DNA from: Deltaproteobacteria bacterium
Lineage (GTDB): Bacteria; SZUA-79; Acidulodesulfobacterales; Acidulodesulfobacteraceae
Length of the DNA stretch: 64,000 nucleotides
Reading direction: 5' to 3'
Assembly: GCA_023489335.1 (NCBI GenBank)
Contig: JAMDCP010000002.1
Coordinates: 186,001 to 250,000, forward strand
In this document: piece after piece, positions 44,756 to 54,713 of the stretch
Layout: the number at the start of each line of letters is the position of its first letter
Numbering within the stretch: the stretch's first letter is position 1
Made by a program: the position numbers and the translations under genes
Notes under the pieces: generated by a model
What the model saw: only the letters and a program-made list of their open reading frames with translations
Told to the model about the DNA's origin: nothing
Databases searched by the model: none

Positions 44756-46213
44756 ATGAAAAACGGCGTCAAAAGGGTTCACCTTATCGGAATTGGCGGT
44801 TCAGGCATGAGCGGCATTGCGGAAGTTCTTATCAATTCGGGTTATACGGTTACCGGTTCGGATATCGAGTATAGCAAGACTATCGAAAAGATAGAATCCA
44901 TTGGCGGTAAAGTTTTCATTGGCCACAATCCAAAAAACCTGGCGGATTCGGAAGCGGTTGTCTATTCCACGGCGATTCAAGACGATAATGTCGAGCTTTT
45001 GTACGCGAAAAATAAGAAACTTACCGTTTTAAGGCGCGCAGAGATGCTTGCCGAGCTCCTATCCTTAAAAAAAGGTATCGCTATTGCAGGTTCCCATGGG
45101 AAAACAACGACAACATCGATGGTGTCCAATATATTTGGCGAAGCAGGCCTTGATCCGACCTTTGTCGTCGGGGGAAAGGTCTTCGGGATGGGTATGCATT
45201 CAAAGGTCGGGAAGGGTGATTTTATGGTCGTAGAGGCTGATGAGAGCGACGGTTCATTTTTAAAGCTTAAGCCGGATTATTGCGTTGTTACAAACATAGA
45301 TTATGAGCATCTGTGTTATTACGGCGATATAGAAAATTTAAAATCCGCATTTAAAGACTTTATTAATAATATCCCCTTTTTCGGTTTTGCCGTGTTATGT
45401 GCGGATAACCGCTTACTAAGGTCTATTTTCCCCGAAATAAATAAAAAGTATTTTACTTACGGAATAGAACAAAAGGCTGATTACTACGCTCTGAATATTG
45501 CGATTGAGAAAGATTCATCGGTTTTCGATGCTTACTCGAAAGGGAAATTTATAGGAAAATTTAACTTATCCGTTCCGGGAATTCATAATGTTTCGAATGC
45601 CCTTGCAGCTATAACCTTAGCCGTGGAGTCGGGAATAAAGATAGAATATATTCAAAAGGCTTTAAAGAATTTTCATGGAGTCGAAAGAAGGTTCCAGATT
45701 AAAAAAGAAGACGATAGGCTGATAGTCGTGGATGATTATGCCCATCACCCCGTTGAAATTACGGCTACGCTCAAAGCCGCCAAAAATTGGAACAGGCATA
45801 TCGTTGCCGTTTTTCAGCCCCATAGATATTCAAGAATGAAAAATTTAATAGAAGACTTTGCATCCTCTCTCAAAATCGCCGATTCCGTTATGATCACCGA
45901 TGTTTATTCGGCAGGAGAAAGCGAAATAGAAGGGGCATCGTCTTTTGCCTTAAGCGAAAAGATGCGTTGCGCCGGTTATAAAAATGTTTATTATGTTCCG
46001 GATAAAAAAGACATAGCGTCCAATTTAAAAACTATTTTAAAAGGCGGGGAAATGGTAATATTTTTAGGGGCAGGCGATATAACAAAGAGTTGCGATGAAT
46101 TTTTGCAGGTTAGCAAAGACAAATTAGGCAAAGTTAAAGTTAAATCTAAAAAGGTTACGCAGGACAGGCAGCCGTCTGCTCCTTTGGCTAATCTTATTTT
46201 AAAACAATCATGA
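44756..46213 (+). CDS. murC: UDP-MurNAc:L-alanine ligase
   Basis: A 485-residue Mur ligase. The N-terminal domain begins VHLIGIGGSGMSGIAEVLINSGY, the ATP loop is AIAGSHGKTTTTSMVSNIF, then VVEADESDGSFLKLKPDY and VVDDYAHHPVEITATLKAAK. A basic tail of about 25 residues extends past the usual end. It adds the first residue, L-Ala, to UDP-MurNAc. An aaggagcg site precedes it. Confidence 0.97.
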   Translation: MKNGVKRVHLIGIGGSGMSGIAEVLINSGYTVTGSDIEYSKTIEKIESIGGKVFIGHNPKNLADSEAVVYSTAIQDDNVELLYAKNKKLTVLRRAEMLAELLSLKKGIAIAGSHGKTTTTSMVSNIFGEAGLDPTFVVGGKVFGMGMHSKVGKGDFMVVEADESDGSFLKLKPDYCVVTNIDYEHLCYYGDIENLKSAFKDFINNIPFFGFAVLCADNRLLRSIFPEINKKYFTYGIEQKADYYALNIAIEKDSSVFDAYSKGKFIGKFNLSVPGIHNVSNALAAITLAVESGIKIEYIQKALKNFHGVERRFQIKKEDDRLIVVDDYAHHPVEITATLKAAKNWNRHIVAVFQPHRYSRMKNLIEDFASSLKIADSVMITDVYSAGESEIEGASSFALSEKMRCAGYKNVYYVPDKKDIASNLKTILKGGEMVIFLGAGDITKSCDEFLQVSKDKLGKVKVKSKKVTQDRQPSAPLANLILKQS

Positions 46214-46253
46214 AAAACATGAAAATAATACTTATTAATTAGTTTATTTTTAT

Positions 46254-47189
46254 ATGAATAATTTAGATAACATAATAAACGGTTTGAGAGAAAATGGCAT
46301 AGAGTTCATTGAAAATGAACCCATGTCTTTATATACTTCAATCAAAATAGGCGGAAAATGCGATATAATCATTTTTCCAAAAGACGAACAGGAACTGTTT
46401 TTTATAATCCGTTTGTTAAAAGAGAACTCGCGCAATTACATTATAATAGGCCGTGGAACAAATACCCTTTTTAAGGATGCAAGGATTAGCTTTCCCGTCA
46501 TATCTTTTAAAAAGGGGTTCCGGCATATAAAAGAAATAGATTCTCCGGCAGAGAAAAAGGGCAATTCTAAAATAAGTTTAAGGGTAGGTTCAGGCGTAGC
46601 TTTACCTACAGTTTTAAACTATGCCGTAAAAAATTGTTTAAGCGGATGCGAATTCTTTTTTGGGATTCCCGGTACCCTGGGCGGGGCGGTTAGGATGAAC
46701 GCAGGGTCTAAGGAAAGCGTGGCGGGGAATATCGTAGAGAGCATAGAAATTATCACTAAAGAGGGTGTCAAGTTAAATATCGAAAAAAAAGATTTACAAT
46801 TTTCATACCGCAATCTAGATGTTAACGGAGTGGGCGAGGGTTACTTTATTACTGGGGTAACTTTATCATTGGTCAGGGCGGCCCGGTCAAAAATAGCGGA
46901 TAATATAAATGTTTTCAAAGAAAGAAAATTAAGGCAGCCGCTGGGGGAATATTCTTTGGGCTGTATTTTTAAAAATCCCGAAGGTGATTCCGCAGGAAAA
47001 ATTATCGAGGAAATCGGGTTTAAGGGTTTTTCTAACGGAGATGCGGCAGTATCAAATAAACATGCTAATTTCATAATAAACAAAGGCAGGGCAAGCGCAG
47101 AAGATATTCTTGGATTAATAAATAACATTCAAAAAACGGCATTATTAAGGAAAGGTATAAAATTAAGCACGGAAATAAAGATAATCTAA
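46254..47189 (+). CDS. murB: UDP-N-acetylenolpyruvoylglucosamine reductase
   Basis: A 311-residue FAD protein with YTSIKIGGKCDIIIFPKD, IIGRGTNTLFKD, GCEFFFGIPGTLGGAVRMNAGS, and SLGCIFKNPEGDSAGKIIEEIGFKG. The S-x-G-C-x-F-K-N-P form, and the absence of the extra C-terminal loop found in E. coli, place it in the type II MurB group. It reduces the enolpyruvyl ether to the lactyl group of MurNAc. Confidence 0.96.
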   Translation: MNNLDNIINGLRENGIEFIENEPMSLYTSIKIGGKCDIIIFPKDEQELFFIIRLLKENSRNYIIIGRGTNTLFKDARISFPVISFKKGFRHIKEIDSPAEKKGNSKISLRVGSGVALPTVLNYAVKNCLSGCEFFFGIPGTLGGAVRMNAGSKESVAGNIVESIEIITKEGVKLNIEKKDLQFSYRNLDVNGVGEGYFITGVTLSLVRAARSKIADNINVFKERKLRQPLGEYSLGCIFKNPEGDSAGKIIEEIGFKGFSNGDAAVSNKHANFIINKGRASAEDILGLINNIQKTALLRKGIKLSTEIKII

Positions 47190-47192
47190 GTC

Positions 47193-48134
47193 GTGAATAT
47201 TAAAATGAAAGATAATTTAAAAAATTTGCGAATCGGCGTTTTAATGGGCGGAAGATCTGCCGAAAGAGAAATATCCCTTAAAACCGGCAATGCCGTTTTA
47301 AACGCGCTTAGAGGCATGGGGTATAATGCTTTTGGTTTCGATACGGATGAGAACTTTACCGAAAATTTAAAAAAAATAGACTTATGTTTTATCGCCCTTC
47401 ACGGAACTTTCGGAGAGGACGGAAGGGTGCAGGGAGCTCTTGATTTATTCGGTATTCCATATACAGGTTCAGGTGTTCTTGCAAGCGCCATTGCAATGGA
47501 TAAAATAAGGTCGAAGGTAATATTCAGCTACTACGGTTTAAAAACCCCTCCCTTCTTTTTAGTTATAAAAGGCGAAGATAGAGGGGTTCTTAAAAACGGG
47601 CATGGACAATTTGAGCCGCCGTATTTTGTTAAACCAAATTCTTCGGGGTCAAGCGTCGGCTGTTCTATTGTTAATTCCCAGGGGGAAGAACTTAAACGGG
47701 CGCTAAACAATGCTTTTGAATATGATGATGAAATATTGGTAGAAAAATATATAAAGGGCAGGGAAATACAATTTGCGGTGGTTTCCGGAAAGCCGCTCGG
47801 ATGCGTAGAGGTAAAGCCAAAGGATGCTTTTTATTCTTATGCCGCTAAATATACGAAGGGGCAAACGGAGTATTTATTAGACCCTGTTCTGAGCAAAGAA
47901 GAATATGATGCATGCGAGTCTGCCGCCGTTAACGCTCATAAACTTATCGGATGCAAAGGGGTTTCAAGAACCGACATGATACTTGACGGCGAGGGAAATG
48001 CGGTAGTGCTGGAGATTAATACGCTTCCTGGATTGACCGAATTTAGCTTAGTTCCAATGATTGCAGGGAATAAGGGCATAAGTTTTAACGAATTGATAGA
48101 AAATATCACCTTAGATGCGATTACTAAAAAATAA
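47193..48134 (+). CDS. ddl: D-alanine:D-alanine ligase
   Basis: A 313-residue ATP-grasp ligase: IGVLMGGRSAEREISLKTGNAV, ALHGTFGEDGRVQGALDLFGIPYTGSGVLASAIAMDK, KPNSSGSSVGCSIV, EKYIKGREIQFAVV and the metal site VVLEINTLPGLTEFSLVP. The start is GTG 47193 or ATG 47205 (MKDNLKN); neither has a strong ribosome-binding site. It overlaps ftsQ by 20 bases. Confidence 0.96.
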   Translation: MNIKMKDNLKNLRIGVLMGGRSAEREISLKTGNAVLNALRGMGYNAFGFDTDENFTENLKKIDLCFIALHGTFGEDGRVQGALDLFGIPYTGSGVLASAIAMDKIRSKVIFSYYGLKTPPFFLVIKGEDRGVLKNGHGQFEPPYFVKPNSSGSSVGCSIVNSQGEELKRALNNAFEYDDEILVEKYIKGREIQFAVVSGKPLGCVEVKPKDAFYSYAAKYTKGQTEYLLDPVLSKEEYDACESAAVNAHKLIGCKGVSRTDMILDGEGNAVVLEINTLPGLTEFSLVPMIAGNKGISFNELIENITLDAITKK

Positions 48135-48969
48135 AAATAAAAAAAATGAAAATAAGAATAAAAAAAACGCCTGGAAGATACATTTCTTAAAATATATTTA
48201 TGCTTCAGGGGTAATGATTTTTGTTTTAATCACCTTATTTTTGGGATATAAAGCATATAACTATATTATTTATAAAAAAAAGTTATTCGTTCTTAAAAAA
48301 ATTGATATAACGGGAAAAGGCATAAGTTATACGGAAAAAGTAAAAGTTTTAAGGCTGGCGGGCTTATATAAAGGAGAAAATTTATTAAATATCGATTTAA
48401 AACGGGTTTCGAGGTTGATCGCATCGGCCCCATGGATTAAAGATGTGACGGTTTACAGAAAATATCCGGACAAGGTTGTTATTGTCCTGAAAAAAAGGAA
48501 GATTTTTGCAATAGTAAATAAAGAAAATTTGTATTATATAAGCCAAAGCGGGTATATTATGGGAAGGGCAAATTCCACTACAGGTTATAATTACCCTGTT
48601 ATTACTGGTTTAAACAAAGACGATATGGATAATTATTTTAATAAGATAAAAAAGGCCATACATTTTTTAAATATTTCAAAGTCTTCCGTTATCTCGAATT
48701 ATATTGGCGAGATTCATTTAGAAAAGGATAACGGGATAGTAATCTACACAAACAACGGCACATTGATAAAGTTTGGAATTGGAAGATATAAAAATAAGCT
48801 AAAAACACTTAAAAGGCTGTTTTACGAAATAAACAGGATTCATCTTAAGTATAAGCAGTATATTAATTTAGAGTATAAGGATGAGGCGGTCATTGCGGTA
48901 AATCCCGGGTCGAGGGTTTTGCCGGCAGATTATAAAAATATTGCAATACCGCCGGATATTGTTAAATAA
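48115..48969 (+). CDS. ftsQ: Cell division protein FtsQ/DivIB
   Basis: A 284-residue bitopic protein: a very lysine/asparagine-rich cytoplasmic N-terminus (KNKNKKNENKNKKN), one span (YASGVMIFVLITLFLGYKAY), a POTRA domain (LKKIDITGKGISYTEKVKVLRLAGLYKGENLLNIDLKRVSRLIASAPWIKDVTVYRKYPDKVVIVLKKR) and a C-terminal FtsQ domain. It bridges FtsL/FtsB and other divisome members. Order ddl-ftsQ-ftsA-ftsZ is standard. Confidence 0.93.
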   Translation: MRLLKNKNKKNENKNKKNAWKIHFLKYIYASGVMIFVLITLFLGYKAYNYIIYKKKLFVLKKIDITGKGISYTEKVKVLRLAGLYKGENLLNIDLKRVSRLIASAPWIKDVTVYRKYPDKVVIVLKKRKIFAIVNKENLYYISQSGYIMGRANSTTGYNYPVITGLNKDDMDNYFNKIKKAIHFLNISKSSVISNYIGEIHLEKDNGIVIYTNNGTLIKFGIGRYKNKLKTLKRLFYEINRIHLKYKQYINLEYKDEAVIAVNPGSRVLPADYKNIAIPPDIVK

Positions 48970-48988
48970 GTAGATATAAATTAATTAA

Positions 48989-49010
48989 TTCCCGCCCGCG
49001 TAGGCGGAAT
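48989..49010 (+). repeat. Degenerate CCCGCC/GGCGG inverted repeat before ftsA
   Basis: ttcccgcc and ggcggaat form a short, imperfect inverted repeat around cgcgta. It resembles the tcccgc-ttac-gcggga element found inside the GT9 gene (56267-56282) and may be a relic of the same repeat class. It lies in the 51-base ftsQ-ftsA gap, just before the ftsA ribosome-binding site. Confidence 0.4.
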
Positions 49011-49020
49011 AGAGGTCAAG

Positions 49021-50253
49021 TTGGAAAAGAGTAACAATATCGTTGTCGGGTTAGATATTGGAACTACTAAGGTTTGCGCAATAGTTGCCGAGGTGAAGGG
49101 GAATTCCCTCGAAATAATAGGGGTGGGTTCAAGCAGTTCCGCCGGGCTTAAAAACGGGGTTGTAGTGAACATCGAAAACACCGTAGGTTCCATTACGAAA
49201 GCGGTGGAAGAGGCGGAACTTATGGCAGGTTATCAAATCCAGGAGGCTGTTATCGGCATTGCCGGTTCGCATATACGGGGTTTTAATTCCAGGGGCATTG
49301 TGGCGGTAAAAAGCAGGGAGGTTACCCAGCAGGATGTGGATAGAGTGATATCGGCGGCTAAAACAATAGCAATACCGCTTGATAATGAGGTTATCCATGT
49401 AATCCCGCAGGAGTTTATCGTCGATGACCAGGATGACATCAAGTACCCTATCGGTATGAGCGGCTTAAGGCTTGAGGCGCGCGTTCATATAGTTACGGCA
49501 TCCAGTATAGCCGCCCAGAACATCGTAAAGTGCGCAAACAAAGCCGGGCTCGATGTGTCCGATATAATTCTTGAACAAATTGCATCGAGCGAGGCTGTTT
49601 TAACCGAGGATGAAAAAGAATTGGGCGTGGCGCTAATCGATATCGGCGGGGGGACAACCGATGTTGCAATATTTTCGGGGGGAACTATCATACACACATT
49701 TGTTATCCCTAAGGGCGGGCAAAGTGTTACAAGCGATGTATCGCTGGGAACCAAAACCGTTCCTTTAGACGCGGAAAAGATAAAGGTAAAGTTTGGCATT
49801 GCTAAAGAATCCCTTGCAAGGAAGGATGAAATAATCGAGATTCCAGGGTTTGGAGGAAGGCCGCCAAGGTCGATATCCAGACAGGTTCTTGGCAATATCG
49901 TCGAGCAAAGAATGGGTGAGATTTTCACATGGATCAGAAAGAATATCGAAAAAAACGGCTTAGAAAGCAAGATTCTTTCTGGTTATGTTATCACCGGGGG
50001 CGCCGCTCTAATAGAAGGTTGTTCGGAGTTAGCGGGGGATATTTTTAACGCCCCCGTAAGAATCGGGTTGCCTTTAGATGTTGGAGGTTTAACGGATGTC
50101 ATAAGTTCTCCCGTATATTCGACAGGCGTCGGCCTTGTTAAATATGCCTTTAAAAACAATAAAAATAAAGAGCCGTTATTTAAAAGGGGAGGGAAGAATG
50201 TCTTTGAATCTATAAAGGACAGGCTCTTAAAATTATTGGAGGAGTTTTTTTAA
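49021..50253 (+). CDS. ftsA: Cell division protein FtsA
   Basis: A 410-residue actin-fold protein: VGLDIGTTKVCAIVAE (phosphate 1), the SHUFT-type 1C domain, ALIDIGGGTTDVAIFSGG (phosphate 2), GYVITGGAALIEGCSELAGDIF (adenosine), and an amphipathic C-terminal helix (FESIKDRLLKLLEEFF) that tethers FtsZ to the membrane. The start is TTG 49021, six bases after gagg; no better ATG is available. Confidence 0.96.
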   Translation: MEKSNNIVVGLDIGTTKVCAIVAEVKGNSLEIIGVGSSSSAGLKNGVVVNIENTVGSITKAVEEAELMAGYQIQEAVIGIAGSHIRGFNSRGIVAVKSREVTQQDVDRVISAAKTIAIPLDNEVIHVIPQEFIVDDQDDIKYPIGMSGLRLEARVHIVTASSIAAQNIVKCANKAGLDVSDIILEQIASSEAVLTEDEKELGVALIDIGGGTTDVAIFSGGTIIHTFVIPKGGQSVTSDVSLGTKTVPLDAEKIKVKFGIAKESLARKDEIIEIPGFGGRPPRSISRQVLGNIVEQRMGEIFTWIRKNIEKNGLESKILSGYVITGGAALIEGCSELAGDIFNAPVRIGLPLDVGGLTDVISSPVYSTGVGLVKYAFKNNKNKEPLFKRGGKNVFESIKDRLLKLLEEFF

Positions 50254-50329
50254 TAATAAAATTTAAATATTTATTAAATAATATTAAACTTAATAGAATA
50301 GCTTACGATATATATAAAGGGAGGTTACC

Positions 50330-51496
50330 ATGTTAGAGTTCGTTGAAAACAATGAATTATCGGCAACAATAAAAGTGGTAGGCGTCGGCGGGGGCGGGAG
50401 CAATGCCGTTAATACTATGATAAAATCGGGCTTATCTGGTGCGGAGTTTATCGTTGCTAATACGGATGCTCAGGCGTTAAAAGCAAGTATTTCCAATATA
50501 AAAATTCAACTTGGAGAAAAAATTACAAAAGGGCTTGGAGCCGGAGCAAATCCCGAGATAGGGAAACAATCCGCTATCGAAGACAGGGATAGGCTCAGGG
50601 AAATTTTAAGCGGCTCGGATATGGTTTTCATAACTGCGGGGCTTGGCGGCGGAACAGGGACGGGCGGCGCCCCGGTAATTGCCGAAATAGCTAAGGAAAT
50701 TGGCGCTTTAACTGTTGCCGTTGTTACCAAGCCGTTCTTGTTTGAGGGCAATAGGAGAATGAGGCAGGCCGAAGAAGGGCTAAGGGAGCTTAAATCGGTC
50801 GTGGATACGGTGATTACAATACCAAACCAGAGGCTTTTAGCAGTTGCCGGAAAATCGACCTCGATAGTCGATGCCTTTAAAAAGGTTGATGAGGTTCTTC
50901 TTCAAGCCGTTAAAGGTATTTCGGATTTAATAAATATTCATGGTCTTGTAAATGTTGACTTTGCCGATGTAAAGACCATAATGTCGGAAATGGGAATGGC
51001 TCTTATGGGCACAGGTATAGCGGAGGGCGACAATAAGGCTTTGGAAGCCGCTCAAAAGGCGATTTCAAGTCCATTGCTCGAAGATATCAGCATAGAAGGC
51101 GCAAGAGGACTGCTTATCAATGTTGCAGGCGGATCAGATATGACGCTTTTCGATGTAAACGAGGCTGCCGAAAGGATTAAATCGGAAGCCCATCCGGATG
51201 CCAATATCATATTCGGGGCGGTAATAGACGAGACTTTAGGGGATAAGATGATGCTGACCGTGATAGCCACGGGGTTTGGAAAAGATGTCAAAGATGTCAA
51301 AATTTCCCCGGTTCAGATTTCTAATCCGCCAAACGATAAAAATTTGGAAGCCATAAATATAAATGATAAATTTGGACATAATACCGGCAAACAGGATAAA
51401 AATGATTATATCGAAAGGTTTGGCGATCACGAAGAAGACGATTACGAAAATGAAAAATATGATATACCGACATTTTTAAGGAGGCAGGCGGATTAA
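50330..51496 (+). CDS. ftsZ: Cell division GTPase FtsZ
   Basis: A 388-residue tubulin-fold GTPase: [15 protein letters not shown], the tubulin signature [40 protein letters not shown] and PNQRLL, then a charged linker and the C-terminal peptide [10 protein letters not shown] that binds FtsA. It has a strong gggaggt site. It ends the dcw cluster; the convergent radical SAM gene begins its 3' end 103 bases later, in a gap without a clear terminator. Confidence 0.97.
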   Translation: MLEFVENNELSATIKVVGVGGGGSNAVNTMIKSGLSGAEFIVANTDAQALKASISNIKIQLGEKITKGLGAGANPEIGKQSAIEDRDRLREILSGSDMVFITAGLGGGTGTGGAPVIAEIAKEIGALTVAVVTKPFLFEGNRRMRQAEEGLRELKSVVDTVITIPNQRLLAVAGKSTSIVDAFKKVDEVLLQAVKGISDLINIHGLVNVDFADVKTIMSEMGMALMGTGIAEGDNKALEAAQKAISSPLLEDISIEGARGLLINVAGGSDMTLFDVNEAAERIKSEAHPDANIIFGAVIDETLGDKMMLTVIATGFGKDVKDVKISPVQISNPPNDKNLEAININDKFGHNTGKQDKNDYIERFGDHEEDDYENEKYDIPTFLRRQAD

Positions 51497-51599
51497 GGCC
51501 AAATGCCGGGCGAAGCGGTAATTTATTGAAAAACTTTGACATAAAAGCAAATAAAAGCAAAAATATGGCTCGAAAAGGACGGGGAGTTCGTTTTCAACC

Positions 51600-53336
51600 T
51601 CAACATACCCCGCACCTTTTACACCCTTCAAAACATTGAGGCGTTGTTTTAAAGAGGGCGCTGTTTTTGTACTCCTTTAAAAGATATTTCTTAGTGACTC
51701 CCTGGTCTATTATCTCCCACGGCAAAAGTTCGTGTGTATCAAATTTTCTTATAAAGTCGTTTATATTAAAACCGGAACCCGCGGCCGCCTTTTTTAAATT
51801 TATTTTATTTTTATAGGAATTAATCAAAATATCTAACGATAACCTTGAACCCCTCGCAAAGAAAGCCTCTATATAAGCGCTTTTAACCTGGTTTATTTTT
51901 ATGTTAAGGTTTGGCAAAGCTTTAAGGCTGTTTGAGATGTAATCCATTTTATGCCGAAGTATTGTTAAATCCTCAAAATTTTCCCACTGAAGAGGCGTCC
52001 ATGCTTTTGGAACAAACGGGCTGAATGAGACGGTAAGCGAGCCTATTCTTTTATTAATTTTGGAAGACGATACGAATTCCTTTTGCATTGTTTTTATTAA
52101 ACTTATCGTCTCATCTAAATCCTGTTTTTCTTCGCAGGGAAGTCCGACCATAAAATAAGACTTTATGTTTATTATTCCTTTTTCAATAATATTTTTAAGG
52201 ACAGTTATTATTTCCTCATTTTTTATATCTTTGTTTATTAATCTTTTAAGCCTTAAAGAACCCGTTTCTATGCCGAGCGTTATCGTCTTTAAACCCGTTT
52301 CTTTTATCAAATTCAAATTATTTTCGTCGAGGCAGTCAAATCTTATCGACGATAACGAAAAGGGTTTTTTGGAGTTTAATGAAAACTCCATAATCTTTCG
52401 GATATTTTTGCTATCCATTGTGCCTAATCCCACAAACCCAGCTTTCTCGTTTTCATTTAGCGATTCAATCGTTTTTAAAACATCGTCTGGTTTAGATTCC
52501 CTTAACGGCAAATAGATATACCCAGCGCTGCAAAAACGGCATCCCCTTTTACACCCCCGTTCTATTTCGATCATATTTATATTGCTGAGTTCCGAAAACT
52601 TTGTGGTAATAACCGAGGAAGAGAAAATAGAATCTTTGTCCGCCCATCTTCGCTTTATTTTCTCGGGAAAACCGGGAAGGCTTTTAATTTCTTTCAACTC
52701 ATTTACTTTTTTAGCGTCAAATATAAATTGATAAGCGGCGGGAACATAAATGCCTTTAATTTTTCCGCAGTTTTCTATAATTTCGCCCTTATTTTTTTTA
52801 ATCGTCGAATCGTTATATGTTTCAATATTTTTAAAAAAATCAGGGAATATTGCCTCGGCTTCCCCGACAAATAACATGTCAAAAATCCGGGCAACCGGTT
52901 CCGGGTTTAAGAAAGCAATTACGCCTCCCGCCATGATAAGCGGAAATATTTTATCTCTATCCGCAGATAAAAACGGGATTTGTTCGGCGGCTAAAACCTG
53001 CAAAATATTATAAAAATCATTTTCATAGCTTAAAGAAAAAAATATAAGGTCGTAAGTTGAAAGCCTTTTTCCTGTTTCTAAGGATATGATGCCTTTTGAT
53101 GCGTCATCCTGCAAAAAAGCCCTGTCGCACGATATAAAGCCGGATTGGTTAATTAATTCGTAAGCCCTTAAAAAGCCTAAATTTGACATAGCAACGCCGT
53201 AATAGTTTGGAAACACGATAACGGCGCTCAAGGATGCGTCCCTGCGCTTCACTAACCGGTTTTGTTCGGATTTCAGGTAAAGGCCGTAAAGGTTGTTTAT
53301 ATTGTTTATATTTATATTATTGAAAATATTTTTCAC
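51600..53336 (-). CDS. B12-binding-type radical SAM protein
   Basis: A 578-residue protein with an N-terminal cobalamin-binding-like Rossmann region (VIVFPNYYGVAMSNLGFLRAYELIN) and a radical SAM core with the cluster motif CKRGCRFCSAGYIYLPLRE near residue 261. The C-terminus ends CFEGCKRCGVC, as in the family often listed as TIGR03960. Relatives are frequently encoded near cell-wall, tRNA or ribosome genes; the substrate is unknown to me. It starts four bases after cbiX on the same strand, so the two are co-transcribed. Confidence 0.82.
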   Translation of the reverse strand: MKNIFNNININNINNLYGLYLKSEQNRLVKRRDASLSAVIVFPNYYGVAMSNLGFLRAYELINQSGFISCDRAFLQDDASKGIISLETGKRLSTYDLIFFSLSYENDFYNILQVLAAEQIPFLSADRDKIFPLIMAGGVIAFLNPEPVARIFDMLFVGEAEAIFPDFFKNIETYNDSTIKKNKGEIIENCGKIKGIYVPAAYQFIFDAKKVNELKEIKSLPGFPEKIKRRWADKDSIFSSSVITTKFSELSNINMIEIERGCKRGCRFCSAGYIYLPLRESKPDDVLKTIESLNENEKAGFVGLGTMDSKNIRKIMEFSLNSKKPFSLSSIRFDCLDENNLNLIKETGLKTITLGIETGSLRLKRLINKDIKNEEIITVLKNIIEKGIINIKSYFMVGLPCEEKQDLDETISLIKTMQKEFVSSSKINKRIGSLTVSFSPFVPKAWTPLQWENFEDLTILRHKMDYISNSLKALPNLNIKINQVKSAYIEAFFARGSRLSLDILINSYKNKINLKKAAAGSGFNINDFIRKFDTHELLPWEIIDQGVTKKYLLKEYKNSALFKTTPQCFEGCKRCGVC

Positions 53337-53340
53337 CTGC

Positions 53341-53715
53341 TTAAGCCAACTTTATGGATTCGATTCTTTCCATTACAAGTTCCGCCAATCTTTCGTCTAT
53401 TCCAAGATAGTCCCCCAACTTTAACTTGATATCCGGGTATTTTTCCCTGTACTCATCGATTATCTCGGGAATATCTCTCGACACATGGTTGCCGGAATAT
53501 AAAAAATACGGTATGACATATATGGAATCATAGCGGTTTGCGGCTAATTTTTCTATAATATCCCTGACATTAGGCTCCGCAAGCTCTAAAAAGGCATATT
53601 CTATATTAATCCCAAGAAACTTTGGCTTAATTATTTTTACTATGCTTTTAAGTATATTATTTGCTTCGCTTCTCCTTGAACCGTGCCCGAGAAGTACTAT
53701 AGATTCTTTTTCCAT
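53341..53715 (-). CDS. cbiX: Sirohydrochlorin chelatase, short CbiX/SirB type
   Basis: A 124-residue single-domain class II chelatase (CbiXS size). The two metal-binding histidines are visible in LLGHGSRRSEAN and FLYSGNHVSRDIPEII. It inserts Co2+ (for B12) or Fe2+ (for siroheme) into sirohydrochlorin; which metal cannot be read from sequence. Siroheme is the cofactor of DsrAB and B12 may serve the radical SAM protein encoded next to it, so either role fits. Confidence 0.9.
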   Translation of the reverse strand: MEKESIVLLGHGSRRSEANNILKSIVKIIKPKFLGINIEYAFLELAEPNVRDIIEKLAANRYDSIYVIPYFLYSGNHVSRDIPEIIDEYREKYPDIKLKLGDYLGIDERLAELVMERIESIKLA

Positions 53716-53847
53716 AAATTTTATCTTTTAAATTTCAATAAATATTTTTAAAATTTAATTCTTTTACTATATTAATAATATATTTTATAATATTATGAGG
53801 CGCTGTGCAATGTGCAATGAAAGACATATTTTAGAAAATATCGATAT

Positions 53848-53890
53848 CCCCCTCCCCCATAATGGGGGAGGGCTGGGGTGGGGGAGGAGG
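53848..53890 (+). repeat. G/C-rich repeat, copy C
   Basis: This is the longest of three related elements (others 6361-6391 and 23446-23477). Its halves (tccccctccccc and gggggaggg around ataat) can pair. Its G-rich end ggggaggagg serves as the ribosome-binding site of the ABC ATPase gene. Confidence 0.65.
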
Positions 53891-53894
53891 TATA

Positions 53895-54713
53895 ATGCCC
53901 ATTAATTTTGAATTTGCAGTATTAGTCGAGCATTTAGTCAAAAAATATAAGGATATAACCGCCGTGGATGATATATCTTTTAGCGTGAATAAAGGCGAAT
54001 TTTTTGCCTTTTTAGGGCCGAACGGCGCCGGAAAAACTACCACTATAAAGATATTATGCACCTTAATTCGCCAAACAAGCGGCGTTGCATACATAAACGG
54101 TTATAATACCCTTACAAACAGAAAAGATGTAAGGAAGTCCATAGGGCTTGTATTTCAAGACCCGACCCTCGATAATGACCTGAGCGCCCGCGAAAATCTC
54201 AATTTTCATGCAAAACTTTACGGTATGGATAAAAAACGCATTAAAGACAGGATAGATTATATATTAAATTTTATAGATTTATATAATTACAAAGATAAGC
54301 CTGTAAAGTTGTTGTCAGGCGGAATGAAAAGAAGGCTTGAGGTCGGAAGGGGGCTTTTGCATTCCCCGTCCGTTTTATTTCTCGACGAGCCTACGGTGGG
54401 TCTCGATATTCAAACAAGGATAAATATGTGGGGGTTTATAGATAAATTAAGAAGGGAAGAGCAAACAACAATATTTCTCACCACGCATTACATCGAAGAA
54501 GCCGAAAATTGCGATAAAATAGCTATAATAGATAACGGCAAAATCATTGCAATAGATACCCCTTACGAGTTAAAAAAATTAGTCGAATCGGAGGACGGAA
54601 AAATTCCCACGCTTTCGGATGTCTTCATATCTCTTGTGGGGAAAGAAATAAGAGAGGAAGCCGGGTCGGCTTTAGACAGGATGAGGGAGTTCGGCAGAGT
54701 TTTAAAGAGATAA
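53895..54713 (+). CDS. ABC transporter ATP-binding protein (DrrA-like)
   Basis: A 272-residue ATPase: Walker A GPNGAGKTTTIKIL, Q-loop VFQDPTLDNDLSARENL, signature LLSGGMKRRLEVGRGLL, Walker B SVLFLDEPTVGLD and the switch TTHYIEEAE. It resembles ATPases of ABC-2 exporters of the DrrA/daunorubicin type. No permease gene is adjacent: the next gene runs on the other strand and overlaps its 3' end by 12 bases. Start is ATG 53895 after ggaggagg; the ATG at 53862 lies in the repeat and would add a Gly-rich tail. Confidence 0.88.
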   Translation: MPINFEFAVLVEHLVKKYKDITAVDDISFSVNKGEFFAFLGPNGAGKTTTIKILCTLIRQTSGVAYINGYNTLTNRKDVRKSIGLVFQDPTLDNDLSARENLNFHAKLYGMDKKRIKDRIDYILNFIDLYNYKDKPVKLLSGGMKRRLEVGRGLLHSPSVLFLDEPTVGLDIQTRINMWGFIDKLRREEQTTIFLTTHYIEEAENCDKIAIIDNGKIIAIDTPYELKKLVESEDGKIPTLSDVFISLVGKEIREEAGSALDRMREFGRVLKR

